A stretch of 64,000 bases of DNA from Leptolyngbya sp. Cla-17 (GTDB lineage Bacteria > Cyanobacteriota > Cyanobacteriia > Leptolyngbyales > Leptolyngbyaceae). The DNA lies in the NCBI RefSeq assembly GCF_016807185.1, contig NZ_JAEVYN010000002.1, forward strand, positions 614,528 to 678,527, given 5' to 3'. Below, piece after piece: positions 26,698 to 36,200 of the stretch (position 1 is its first letter; each line of letters opens with the position of its first letter). The notes beneath the pieces are model-generated. The model searched no databases, had not been told where the DNA came from, and saw only the letters and a list, made by a program, of their open reading frames with translations. Position numbers and translations under genes: made by a program.

Positions 26698-27210
26698 ATG
26701 AATAAACCAGCCTTTTTTTTACTAAACAGTCTTCTAGTCTTAAGTGTTGCCGCCTGTAGTGATGTTGCGAAGACCAGCAGCGAGGCCCCGAACTCAACTG
26801 ACGCAGCTACGGAAACTGTGGAGAAGTCAACTGCTCAGACCAACCAGGATGATGCGACCAGTGAGATGCGCCGGAAGCAGCTGAATGCTGATGTTCGAGC
26901 AAATGAACAGCGAAATAATATAGCGGGTGACAAGAGTGTGAAGACTGATGGCACTCTCGAATCTCAGATACGCTCGAAATTGGAAGCCAATCTACCTGCG
27001 AGTGCGCTGGCGATCGACGCTGAGGATGGAGCAGTCACTGTCAGTGGCTCAGTGGTCAACGAAGCGCAACTGCAAAAAATCGAACCATTAGCAATGGAAA
27101 TTGGTGGTGTGAAAAGTGTCGCCATCACTGCCACCGTTTCAGCCGCCAAACCGGAGCCACCAAAGCCTGGGTCAAATGTGCCTATAGACGCGCAAACTGG
27201 TAAAAACTAG
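26698..27210 (+). CDS. BON-domain lipoprotein
   Basis: A 170-residue envelope lipoprotein. From the ATG at 26698 it has a signal peptide with lipobox LSVAAC (Cys about 20), a Ser/Thr/Asn-rich linker, and one BON domain (about 80-145: LESQIRSKLEANLPASALAIDAEDGAVTVSGSVVNEAQLQKIEPLAMEIGGVKSV). BON domains bind phospholipid or peptidoglycan-linked partners and are common in osmotic-shock proteins such as OsmY. The preceding DUF2382 gene on the same strand suggests a shared stress response. An in-frame ATG at 26656 would bury the signal peptide and is not preferred. Confidence 0.85.
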   Translation: MNKPAFFLLNSLLVLSVAACSDVAKTSSEAPNSTDAATETVEKSTAQTNQDDATSEMRRKQLNADVRANEQRNNIAGDKSVKTDGTLESQIRSKLEANLPASALAIDAEDGAVTVSGSVVNEAQLQKIEPLAMEIGGVKSVAITATVSAAKPEPPKPGSNVPIDAQTGKN

Positions 27211-27546
27211 GACGTATCGGCTTTCTTTGGAAATAGCTGGAGCTTGTAATTACAGGTTCCAACGATTGCGGATCACCCTTTTTCTTTTTTTGCTTTAATG
27301 AGAGTGAAGCAGATTGAAAGTAACAGGGCTGAGCTTAAAAATTAGAAGCTAGTTAGGCGCATTGATAGGCCTGACTAGCTTCTCTAATTCAAGGCTCGTT
27401 GCAGAAACATTCATCTAAAGGATGAACCCGTAAGAGAATACGCGATCGCCCCATTGACCAAACGAGATCTATCTCTGGAATGACGTGCGTCCTAGTCAAA
27501 CCTTTGACACTGAAAAGTGTGGAAACTAGAAATATAGGTACGGATA
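27211..27546. other. 336-bp gap with a long hairpin
   Basis: Apart from the inverted repeat at 27346-27381 no feature is recognised. The region lies between the BON lipoprotein gene and a 73-codon gene on the same strand. Confidence 0.4.
27346..27381 (+). terminator. 13-bp stem-loop, possible terminator
   Basis: AAGCTAGTTAGGC / GCCTGACTAGCTT form a 13-bp stem (one G-T pair) around a 10-base loop. It is followed by CTCTAATTC rather than a T run, so it may be a terminator of weak type, a transcript stabiliser or a protein-binding site. Confidence 0.45.
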
Positions 27547-27768
27547 ATGAGCAACCAATCCAACGACATTCCGTTTAATACTCCTAACCCCAGTGAGTTG
27601 AAAAAGGCTGTGAAGGAAGATCCAGTTTTCGATAAAGATGACCAAGAAGGCGATGTGATTGTTGAACATCCCGCAAAAGATGGCGTTCACGCGGAAGAGT
27701 TAGGGCGAGAAAACGCCGCTGACTTGGGGAATAGTCAAACCACGATCGCGAATTTGGGTGGACATTAA
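27547..27768 (+). CDS. Small hydrophilic conserved-type protein, 73 residues
   Basis: The family was not recognised. The product is very hydrophilic and acidic, without Cys, and probably largely disordered (NTPNPSELKKAVKEDPVFDKDDQEGDVIVEHPAKDG). Proteins of this look often accompany stress genes in cyanobacteria, and it lies downstream of the DUF2382 and BON genes. The ATG at 27547 lacks a strong ribosome-binding site (ATAGGTACGGATA). Confidence 0.6.
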   Translation: MSNQSNDIPFNTPNPSELKKAVKEDPVFDKDDQEGDVIVEHPAKDGVHAEELGRENAADLGNSQTTIANLGGH

Positions 27769-27777
27769 GCTAAAGAA

Positions 27778-29289
27778 CTACTTCATATCGTAGCCAAACA
27801 GGTTGGGGTTCACTTCATCCAGCTTCAGATCTGCCAAGCCATATTCTGCCCAGCGGCGATCGCACAAAGCAGCAGTGTCAGGATTAGGTTTAAGGGTCTC
27901 ACTCCAGGGGCGATCGCTTTCGGGATACACCTTCGTCGTTGCATCAATTCCCATACGGCTACCCAAGCCAGGTTTTTCGGTGGCAAAATCGAGGGAGTCA
28001 AACGGATTATTAGGCAGAATAAACACATCGCGTGCCGGATCGACTTTTGACGTGATTGCCCAGACGACCTGACGCGGATCGCGGATGTTGATGTCCTTAT
28101 CTACAACGATCACAAATTTGGTGTAGTTAAACTGAGGCAACGCGCTCCAAAATGCCAGGGCAGCGCGACGAGCTTGACCGGGATAGGTTTTCTCAATTGA
28201 AATCACTGCAACTTTATAAGACAACCCCTCCATCGGCAAGAAGAAGTCGATGATTTCGGGTACTTGCTGCCGCAGGATAGGTGTGTAGACACGATTGAGG
28301 GCGATCGCCATCATTGCATCTTCCTTCGGTGGACGACCGCTGAACGTCGTCAGGTAAATCGGATCTTTGCGGTGAGTCATGCAGTGAAAATGTAGCAGCG
28401 GAGCCTTTTCATTCACGCCGCCGTAGTATCCCATGTGATCACCAGCAGGTCCATCTACTCCTGTTTCACCCGGCGTAATCGTTCCTTCTAGCACAAATTC
28501 AGAATCCGCAGGCACTTCCAAATCCACGGTTTTGCACTTGGCAAGATGTACGCCAGCACCACCATAAATTCCGGCAAATAGCCATTCCGACAGGTCTATC
28601 GGTAAAGGAGTTGCCGCCGCCATGATGATGAGTGGATCGACTCCCAAGGCGATCGCCACTTCCAGCTTTTTACCCATCTCCGCCGCTTTTCGCAAATGGC
28701 GCGTTGGACCTCGCACTGAGAGCCACTGCACCGTCATCGTATTTTTAGACTGCAACTGCAAGCGATACACGCCCACATTCGGAATCTTTGTCTCTGGGTC
28801 TTTGGTGATCATCAAGCCCAAGGTCACCACCTTATCTGCATCACCGGGATAGACTCGCAGCAGTGGCAGTTTCGTCAGATCTACCGCGTCATCTTTCAGC
28901 ACCACCTGATGACACTGCGGAAACAAGTCGCGATCGGGTTTCGCCCGAATCACATCAAATAGCGCCTTGCCCAGTTCCACCGCTTGAGAAATCTTCTTCG
29001 GCGGGCGCGGTTGATAGAGCAACGCCAATTTTTTACCCAGTGTTTCCAGTTCTTCGGGTTTGTCCATGTTCATTGCCATGCACACCCGCTCCACGGTGCC
29101 CATCAGATTAATCGCCACGGGATAGGCTGACCCTTTGACGTTTTCAAACAACAGCGCTGGACCACCCCCTTGCAGCAACCGATTCGCAATTTCAGCAATT
29201 TCTAGCTCTGGATCAACCAATGCCTGAATCCGCCGCAACTGTCCCCGTTGCTCAAGCTGCTGAATAAACCCTCGAAGATCACGCGCCAT
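27778..29289 (-). CDS. ubiD: UbiD-family (prenylated-FMN) decarboxylase
   Basis: A 503-residue UbiD decarboxylase, normally removing the carboxyl group of 4-hydroxy-3-polyprenylbenzoate during quinone synthesis with prenylated FMN made by UbiX. The family plan is intact: RDLRGFIQQLEQRGQLRRI, LLFENVKGSAYPVAINLMGT, PNVGVYRLQLQSKNTMTVQWL, the Mn/prFMN region PFVLEGTITPGETGVDGPAGDHMGYYG (the Glu-Arg-Glu area) and the C-terminal KVDPARDVFILP...GSRMGIDATTK. In cyanobacteria it is linked to plastoquinone synthesis. It is convergent with the 73-codon gene, 9 bases apart. Confidence 0.95.
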   Translation of the reverse strand: MARDLRGFIQQLEQRGQLRRIQALVDPELEIAEIANRLLQGGGPALLFENVKGSAYPVAINLMGTVERVCMAMNMDKPEELETLGKKLALLYQPRPPKKISQAVELGKALFDVIRAKPDRDLFPQCHQVVLKDDAVDLTKLPLLRVYPGDADKVVTLGLMITKDPETKIPNVGVYRLQLQSKNTMTVQWLSVRGPTRHLRKAAEMGKKLEVAIALGVDPLIIMAAATPLPIDLSEWLFAGIYGGAGVHLAKCKTVDLEVPADSEFVLEGTITPGETGVDGPAGDHMGYYGGVNEKAPLLHFHCMTHRKDPIYLTTFSGRPPKEDAMMAIALNRVYTPILRQQVPEIIDFFLPMEGLSYKVAVISIEKTYPGQARRAALAFWSALPQFNYTKFVIVVDKDINIRDPRQVVWAITSKVDPARDVFILPNNPFDSLDFATEKPGLGSRMGIDATTKVYPESDRPWSETLKPNPDTAALCDRRWAEYGLADLKLDEVNPNLFGYDMK

Positions 29290-29366
29290 GATGAAGAACT
29301 GTAAAGACCTCCTCTCATTATGAAGCGCAGAACGCCGCGATCGCCTGTTCTCTAAAAAATCAATCG

Positions 29367-29427
29367 AGTAAAGAATTATTGAAGTGACTAGGCATTGATC
29401 CCTAAAAGAACGGGAATAAGGGTTAGC
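29367..29427 (+). repeat. Dispersed repeat copy A
   Basis: About 61 bp, from AGTAAAGAATTATTGAAGT to GGTTAGC, similar to copy B at 33104-33166 in the same orientation. The shared core includes ATTGATCCCTA and a GGAAT/GGTTAGC end, and weaker similarity extends upstream through ATCGCCTG. Confidence 0.75.
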
Positions 29428-29506
29428 ATCACGGCATGGTACTTTCTTAGGGCGATCGTGTTGAAACTACACTGAAATCTTTGGGATAGCCACCTAAACC
29501 AGAGAT

Positions 29507-29529
29507 ATATACGGAAATTTTCCGTATAT
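29507..29529. promoter_or_regulatory. 23-bp perfect palindrome, candidate operator
   Basis: ATATACGGAAA and TTTCCGTATAT around a central T. It lies about 120 bases before the Panacea toxin-antitoxin pair and 218 bases before ubiD, and could be a dimeric repressor site. Assignment to either gene is inference. Confidence 0.4.
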
Positions 29530-29651
29530 TCAATAGTTAGACCTCAGAACCTCGGACTTCTGTAATGCTTTGTCAAAGCACTAATGACTGACAAATCATG
29601 AGGGTTTACAATGAAGTTGTACTAATGTAACAACACACGTCCAGAAGGCTT

Positions 29652-30209
29652 ATGCCAATCCAATTTCGGTTTCATCCAGAGAAAGCTGTTGAAGCCGCAG
29701 CGGTGCTCTTAAAGCTACACGGTAAGCCTATGAAATATTTAGGCATACTTAAGATGCTTTACATAGCTGACCGTATTGCGTTGGAGCGCATGGAGCAACC
29801 GATTACTGGTGATCATTATGTATCTATGGATTATGGTCCCGTCCTCAGTGGTGTTTATGACCTGATTAAGGGGAAGCCCATTGATAACGCCTTACCTCTC
29901 TGGTCTAAGTTCATTTCTCCTCGCAATGAGCATCATGTTTCCCTGTTAAAGGATCCAGGGGAGGCAGATCTTTGTGAAGAGGAGGAGGAAATCATTCAAC
30001 AGGTTTATCAAGCTTTTGGACATCTTGATCCTTTTCTGGTTGCTGAGTGGACTCATGATCTTCCAGAATGGCAAGATCCTCATGGTTCAGCTATTCCGAT
30101 TGCGGTAGAGGATATTCTGAAAAATGTGGGTAAGAGCGACGATGAAATAAGTGAAATCCAGCAAGAAGCCATCCGGGAGGCATACCTAGATGGAGTTTTG
30201 AATGACTAG
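29652..30209 (+). CDS. Panacea-domain (DUF4065, SocA-like) antitoxin
   Basis: A 185-residue protein with the Panacea fold: VEAAAVLLKLHGKPMKYLGILKMLYIADRIALERMEQPITGDHYVSMDYGPVLSGVYDLIKG is the diagnostic N-terminal segment. A charged C-terminal part follows. Panacea domains neutralise many unrelated toxins and are encoded next to them. The last 8 bases overlap the following gene, a typical coupled arrangement. The ATG has an AGAAGG ribosome-binding site just upstream. It also resembles proteolysis-adaptor proteins of the SocA family, so that role cannot be excluded. Confidence 0.85.
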   Translation: MPIQFRFHPEKAVEAAAVLLKLHGKPMKYLGILKMLYIADRIALERMEQPITGDHYVSMDYGPVLSGVYDLIKGKPIDNALPLWSKFISPRNEHHVSLLKDPGEADLCEEEEEIIQQVYQAFGHLDPFLVAEWTHDLPEWQDPHGSAIPIAVEDILKNVGKSDDEISEIQQEAIREAYLDGVLND

Positions 30210-30591
30210 CATCACCATTAATTTGGGAGATGCCTTTTTGTTGGATACGCCTCCAAACGCTCAGCATCTTTATATCGCCATTGCACAAACCTCTGAAAGC
30301 GACTATCTATTTGTTAACGTTACTAGCCGCAAACCTAGCTCTGAAATTACCTGTGTTCTCTTACCAGGTTCAGATGTGCCAAGTTTTATAGTGCGAGAGT
30401 CGGTAATAGCTTATCGATTTGCTCGTGAGATGAATGCTACTGAACTAGCGGGATTGATTACTGCTGGTAGTCCTATTCCAAAAGGATATTGTTCGGTAGC
30501 TATTCTGAAACAGATTCAGCAGGGTGGTTTAGTTTCCAAGAGATTAACGAATAAATATAAAAATGCCCTCAAAGCTTACTTAGGAAAATAA
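30202..30591 (+). CDS. Putative toxin partner of the Panacea antitoxin
   Basis: A 129-residue protein without a firmly recognised family. The N-terminal GDAFLLDTPPNAQHLYIAIAQ followed by YLFVNVTSRK has the strand pattern of small beta-barrel proteins of the PemK/MazF kind (G-D-h-h-h...H-h-h-h), but no conserved catalytic set could be confirmed. A basic helical C-terminus (QQGGLVSKRLTNKYKNALKAYL) follows. It overlaps the Panacea gene by 8 bases, which by known organisation of Panacea loci makes it the likely toxin; the target is unknown. Confidence 0.6.
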   Translation: MTSITINLGDAFLLDTPPNAQHLYIAIAQTSESDYLFVNVTSRKPSSEITCVLLPGSDVPSFIVRESVIAYRFAREMNATELAGLITAGSPIPKGYCSVAILKQIQQGGLVSKRLTNKYKNALKAYLGK

Positions 30592-30772
30592 TTTAGAATT
30601 TGTTGAGTGTGTATTTTTGGACAACTGAGATCTAATAAGCCCGTTGAAATAGAACGAATCTCAGTTCCTGTTGGGACCTATAACTATTTGCGTCCGCTCA
30701 GCCGAAACTTTATGCTGTAACTCCTCGGTGGGGATACGATCAAAATCTTATTGGTACGCGATCGCAAATTCT

Positions 30773-32995
30773 TTAAATTTCTGGATTAATGTGTTGCCGG
30801 AAAGGAATCTGAATGATGAACTCCGTTCCTTCACCGGGGGTTGAGAAGCACTCCAACTTGCCGCAATGTTTCTCCGTGACGATTTGGTAGCTGATGGACA
30901 TCCCCATCCCAGTGCCCTTTCCAAGCGGCTTCGTCGTAAAGAAAGGATTAAATATTCGTTGCTGAACCTCTTTGGAAATACCCACCCCGTTATCGGCGAT
31001 CGCCACTTCTACCCATTCTGCATTCACAACCGACGTGCGAATTGTAATTCGATTTGGGTGATCTTTAATAGTTTGATAGGTACGCTCAGCGTTACTCTCG
31101 TCTATTGCATCAATCGAATTCACCAAGATATTCATAAATACTTGGTTGAGCTGTCCGGCATAGCACTCTACGAGCGGTAGTTCAGCATAGTCTTTGACCA
31201 GTTCAATGTCTGGTCGTTCGGGTCTGGCTTTAAGGCGATGTTGCAAAATCATCAGGGTGCTATCAATTCCTTCGTGGATATCAACCGCTTTGAAATCCGC
31301 TTCATCCATGCGAGAGAAGTTTCGCAACGATAGGACAATCTGGCGAATGCGATCGGTTCCCAGTTTCATAGAAGCCAGCATCTTCGGTAGGTCTTCTTGC
31401 AAAAACTCTAGATCGATATCTTCAGCCGCCAATTGAATTTCAGGAGCAGGGTTAGAATCATGCTGCTGCTGCAACTGCACAAACTCTAATAGACTCTCGG
31501 TGTATTCCTGCACATGGGTGAGGTTACCGTGAATGAAATTGACCGGGTTATTAATTTCGTGGGCAACTCCGGCGACAAGCTGCCCCAGACTCGACATTTT
31601 TTCGCTTTGAATCACTTGAGATTGAGTGCGCTGTAATTCCTCTAATGTATTTTTGAGTTCGGCTGTGCGCTCTTCTACCCGGTCTTCCAATTCCTCTTTG
31701 CTGTTCTCTAAGGCAGCAAACGACTCACGCACTTGCTCTGCCATATGGTTAAAGGAATTGGACAGCGTATTGAGTTCTCGAATACCGCTCGTTTCCACCG
31801 TCTGATCTAAATTACCGGATGCCATTGCCTCACTTGCCTGATTTAAGCGAAGCATTGGACGGGCAATCCAACGGGATGTAAGGACACCCATAAGAGAAGC
31901 AATCACCAATGCCCCTAGACAAAGCGCGATCGTGGTGCGCGTATTGGCATTGATTTGTCCCATAAAGGCGCTTTCTGGCACACTCACTACTACCAGCCAA
32001 TCTAAGCCATACTGATCGCGCCAAGGCACAACATTAACAAAATGCCTTTCTCCTTGCACCTCAAGCTGAAAGGCTGTGTATTGGGTAATGGACTGAAGCC
32101 CTTTGGAGACTTGAAGGTGGCTGGCAATGCTCTGAATCGTTGAATCAGGGTTATCGATCGCCCGCAATCGCTGAATTTTCTTGTTGACGAGCATAAAGGG
32201 CTTCTCTTTGCTAGAGTTAGCGACTAGGGTGCCATTCCGCTCCATAATGAACACCTGCCCAGACTGACTAATATCCAAATCGCGTAAGAAATCACTAAGT
32301 TTCAGCAGGTGAATATCGGCTGCAATCATTCCTAACAAACGATTTTGCGAATCATAGATCGGACGACTGGCAGAGGCAGTGATGTAAGGACCTGTTGGCA
32401 GGTTTGTAGCAACAATCTTCCAAATGGGTTTACCAGCAGCAATGGGTTCGGTATACCAGGTTTCACTGAAGTTGTCCCAATCCCAATGACCAGTAATTTG
32501 AGTCCGATTACCTTTTGCATCTGTAGCGTAGTTGGTAGTGTTGTTAGGAAGGTTGGCTGTCCAATCATCAATGGTGATGGTTTTGCCATCGTAACGAGCG
32601 GCTCCGACTCCCTCCCCTGTCGTCAACCCAATCCCAATGTAGGTCAGGTCATAGACCTGCATCTGATCCCAAAAATACTTGCCAACAATTTGGCGATCGC
32701 GCACATCCAGTATTCCTCTGCGGACGGCATCTGCATTGATTTGGTTGAGGGCTTGGGGAATTGCCAGATAGGACTTCAGGTGTTCATCCACAACATCGCT
32801 AGTGCGATCCATCAACTGTTCTGCTAAGTCATTGACCGCTCTCTGTCCATTTTTAAAGGACAAATAACCTACTAGACTAACGGCTCCAAGAATTTGGAGA
32901 ACGAAAGGAACAATAAGGACAACTTGTAATGGAAACGCGCTAACTCTGCGAGGCTGATGAATTTTCATTGTAGGGAAGACGACACTAATCTTCAT
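30773..32995 (-). CDS. Cache-HAMP sensor histidine kinase
   Basis: A 740-residue inner-membrane sensor kinase: an N-terminal helix (about 25-47), a large extracytoplasmic double-Cache domain (about 60-350, including VVPWRDQYGLDWLVVVSVPE), a second helix (about 353-372), HAMP (SRWIARPMLRLNQASEAMASG), a coiled coil, then the kinase core with phospho-acceptor His479 in GVAHEINNPVNF and an ATPase domain with N-box, DNGVGI and GTGMGMSI. Cache domains bind small molecules such as amino or organic acids. No response regulator is adjacent. The kinase core is nearly the same as in the genes at 44676 and 52633. An ATG at 32968 is an alternative start; the one at 32995 has GGGAA upstream. Confidence 0.92.
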   Translation of the reverse strand: MKISVVFPTMKIHQPRRVSAFPLQVVLIVPFVLQILGAVSLVGYLSFKNGQRAVNDLAEQLMDRTSDVVDEHLKSYLAIPQALNQINADAVRRGILDVRDRQIVGKYFWDQMQVYDLTYIGIGLTTGEGVGAARYDGKTITIDDWTANLPNNTTNYATDAKGNRTQITGHWDWDNFSETWYTEPIAAGKPIWKIVATNLPTGPYITASASRPIYDSQNRLLGMIAADIHLLKLSDFLRDLDISQSGQVFIMERNGTLVANSSKEKPFMLVNKKIQRLRAIDNPDSTIQSIASHLQVSKGLQSITQYTAFQLEVQGERHFVNVVPWRDQYGLDWLVVVSVPESAFMGQINANTRTTIALCLGALVIASLMGVLTSRWIARPMLRLNQASEAMASGNLDQTVETSGIRELNTLSNSFNHMAEQVRESFAALENSKEELEDRVEERTAELKNTLEELQRTQSQVIQSEKMSSLGQLVAGVAHEINNPVNFIHGNLTHVQEYTESLLEFVQLQQQHDSNPAPEIQLAAEDIDLEFLQEDLPKMLASMKLGTDRIRQIVLSLRNFSRMDEADFKAVDIHEGIDSTLMILQHRLKARPERPDIELVKDYAELPLVECYAGQLNQVFMNILVNSIDAIDESNAERTYQTIKDHPNRITIRTSVVNAEWVEVAIADNGVGISKEVQQRIFNPFFTTKPLGKGTGMGMSISYQIVTEKHCGKLECFSTPGEGTEFIIQIPFRQHINPEI

Positions 32996-33103
32996 ATAAG
33001 ATTCCCATAATGCTCACGTACCTAACTTTCAGTGAGCTTTGCTCCAAGCAGGGCACTATTTGATGGACTCAATTGAGATCGCCTGACCATCAGCAATGAA
33101 TGA

Positions 33104-33166
33104 AGTAAAGAATTATTGAAGTTAGCAGGAATTGATCCCTAGAAGAGAGTAGGAATGGAGGTTAGC
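33104..33166 (+). repeat. Dispersed repeat copy B
   Basis: Same-orientation relative of copy A (29367-29427). It lies 44 bases before the start codon of the alpha-2-macroglobulin gene, so it is probably inside its promoter or leader region. Confidence 0.75.
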
Positions 33167-33209
33167 TGCGTGAGCTATTGCGATCGCCTGTTTACTGTGG
33201 GGAGAGACT

Positions 33210-36200
33210 ATGAGATTGGGCAAACGCTTCGTGCTGCCGTTGCTGTTTTTGTGCGGCATTGTAATCGCCGTCAGCTTTTCGGGCTGTAGCACCACTACCA
33301 TGACGAAAGCGCCAGAGGTGCTGACAACGGTGGCAGTATTGGAAAAGCCCAGCCTGCCAGACTGGATCGAGGAGATTAGCCCCACTGGAAATGCCAAACC
33401 CCAGGCTCAGATCCGGATTCGGTTTAAGGAGGCGCTGATTCCCGTAGAAAGCTTGGAAAGCAAAGATCAGCAGCAGCTTTTGCAAAAATTTGAAGTGGTG
33501 CCAGCGTTAAAAGGGCAGTTTCGGTTTCTCACGCCGCGCATGGTGGGCTTTCAAGCCGATGAGGCAATTCCCCAGGCAACGCGGGTGCGGGTAACGCTAA
33601 AAGCAGGACTGGCAGATTTAAAGAATCACAAGCTGGATAAAGATCTTGCCTGGACATTTCAAAGCGATCGCCTGAAGCTCACAAACCTACCGACCTCCTA
33701 CAGTGCAGACAGTCCAAAGGTGGCAACCGAACCGCTGGACATCAAACCCGTGCTGAAAGTTTTTTCTAATGTGGAATTGGATCAAGCATCGCTGAAAGAA
33801 CATGCCAAGCTGAAAGAATCAGGGCAAACCGACGGCGTAGCGCTGAAAGTGGCATTAGAAAAACAGCCAGAAGTAAGCGACACGCCCAACCCCGAAGCAG
33901 AATTTGACCCCTCGACCCAAAGCTGGATCTATACGCTAGAGCCGGAATCAGCCCTGAAAAAAGCGACCCAATACACTCTGGAAGTTACGCCCGGTCTACG
34001 TCCACTGAAAGGGAATCTGCCCAGTGAAGAGTCGTTTGTTAGCCGGGTAGAAACTTATGCGCCGCTAGCGTTTCAAAAGCAGACCGCAACTGGCAAGCCC
34101 GATGGTGGCGGTGCCTACGGACGCTTTGTAAATGGTATAGCGCAGCTAGAGTTTAACAATTCGATCGCCGCCGAATCAGCCCTTGCCAACATTTCCATCT
34201 CGCCAGAGCCAAAAAATAAGGATGTGCCCCTGGTCAGAGCTTATGAGGGCGATCGCGTCGTCAGCTTGAATCCTTGGGCACTAGAACCCGCAACCAATTA
34301 CACCATCACTGTTGGGGCTGACCTGAAGGATAGCTTTGGGCAAACCTTGGATAAGCCAGTGACAGTCAGCTACCAGACGGGCGACACTGCGCCAGATATT
34401 TGGGCACCCACCGAGCTGCATATTTTTCCCACGGCCCAAGCAAAAATCGACTCGCCCTTACAACTGAACATTTCAACGGTGAATTTGTCAGCCTACCGCT
34501 CGGCCTTTGCGATCGTTCAGCCCACCGATTTAGTCTATAGCGATTCTGCCTATCCGCAAAATAACGGCAAAGATTTACTACCAAACGTTTCTACCTGGAA
34601 AACGACCAAAGTCCAGAACCAAAAGAATCAGTCGGTGGAATCCACGGTGCCGCTGCAAAAGCTGTTGGGTGGCTCGACAGGGATGCTGGCGTATGGCGTA
34701 CAGGCGAGAACCGTGCAGTATCAGGAAGAAGGCAAGCAAAAGTGGCGCGAGCCAAATTTTTACGGCATGGTGCAAGTGACCAATTTGGGCGTGTTTGCGC
34801 AGTGGTTCCCCGATTCTGGATTGGTGCGGGTGCATCACTTGTCAGATGGGCTTCCGGTTGCCAATGCAACTGTGCAGATCTACAAATCCCAACTGGAGGC
34901 AAAAGACCGCTCTACGCCTACACCCTGCGCGACGGGCAAAACGGATGCGGCTGGGATGCTAACCTTGAGTGCTGCTCAGTTTCAGGGATGTCGGACTTCC
35001 GGTTCGGAGACTGCACCGCCCTTACTCGCGATCGCCCAGTCAGGCAAAGATTGGGCATTCACTCGCACCACTGAATACAGCGGCGCTTACGGTTACGGCG
35101 TAGATAGCGGATGGGAGAGCGGTAAGCCACTGTCGCGGGGGACAATTTTTAGCGATCGCCAGCTTTACCAACCGGGCGAAACGGCTCATTTCACTGGAGC
35201 CGCCTACTATCTTCAGGCTGGCACCCTAAAGCAGGATAAAAACGTTCGCTACGCCATTACTTTAGAAAGTCCTGATGGTCAGAAGAAGACGCTAGATAGC
35301 CAAAGCACCAACGCTTTTGGAACTTTTTCCTTAGAAGTGCCCCTGGAAAAAACACAGCCTTTGGGCACCTACACGATGCGGGCGAAAGGAGACAGCGGTG
35401 CTGAAATCACCGGAGATTTTCGGGTTGCGGAGTTTAAGCCGCCCAACTTTAAGGTGAAACTGTCGCTTAGCGGCGTGAGTGACGGCAAAGGCACCAGCTC
35501 AAATCGAGACTTTCCACCGGAACCCGATGCACCCTCGGCTCCCGTGGCGATCGCTCTTCCCGACCAAAAAATTGAAGCAACCGCTCAAAGCAACTACTTG
35601 TTTGGGGCACCCGTTGAAGGAGGAGAAGCGAAGTATTATGTGACCCGCCAACAAACCGAGTTTGCGCCCCAAAATTGGGATGGCTACTCCTTTGGACGAC
35701 GTTGGCTATGGCCCGAAGAAGCACCCGAAGTGCCCAGTGATGTGCTGCAAACCACCCAAACCTTAAGCAAAGAGGGTCAGACAACTCAGAGCGTCACAGT
35801 TGCAAAAGATTTGCCCTATCCCATGACCTATCGAGTGGATGCGCAAGTCTCGGATGTGTCAAATTTGTCGGTGGCGGATTCACAAACCTTTGTGGCGTTG
35901 CCCAGCGATCGCCTGATTGGCTTGAAAACTGACTTTGTTGCCGAGGCTGGCAAAGAGTTTCCAGTGCAGGTGATTGTCACCGACGCAGCAGGCAAACCCA
36001 TGCCCGAAAAGGTGAAAGTAGAACTGCAATCCATGACCTACAGCGACATCACCCGCTTGGTGGAAGGTAGCCGCACCGCTCAAAACCAGGTGGAATACAA
36101 AACCGTTTCCACAACGGAAGTAGATTCTGAACAAGCGGCTCAGACTGCGCGATTGATTGCCCCCAAGTCTGGTTCATATCGAATTCGCGCCATGCTAGCA

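Larger units (their letters stand above)
29290..29651. other. 362-bp divergent region with dispersed repeat copy A and a 23-bp palindrome
   Basis: Lies between ubiD (minus) and the Panacea gene (plus). It contains repeat copy A (29367-29427, matched at 33104-33166) and the palindrome at 29507-29529. No coding frame is supported. Confidence 0.5.
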
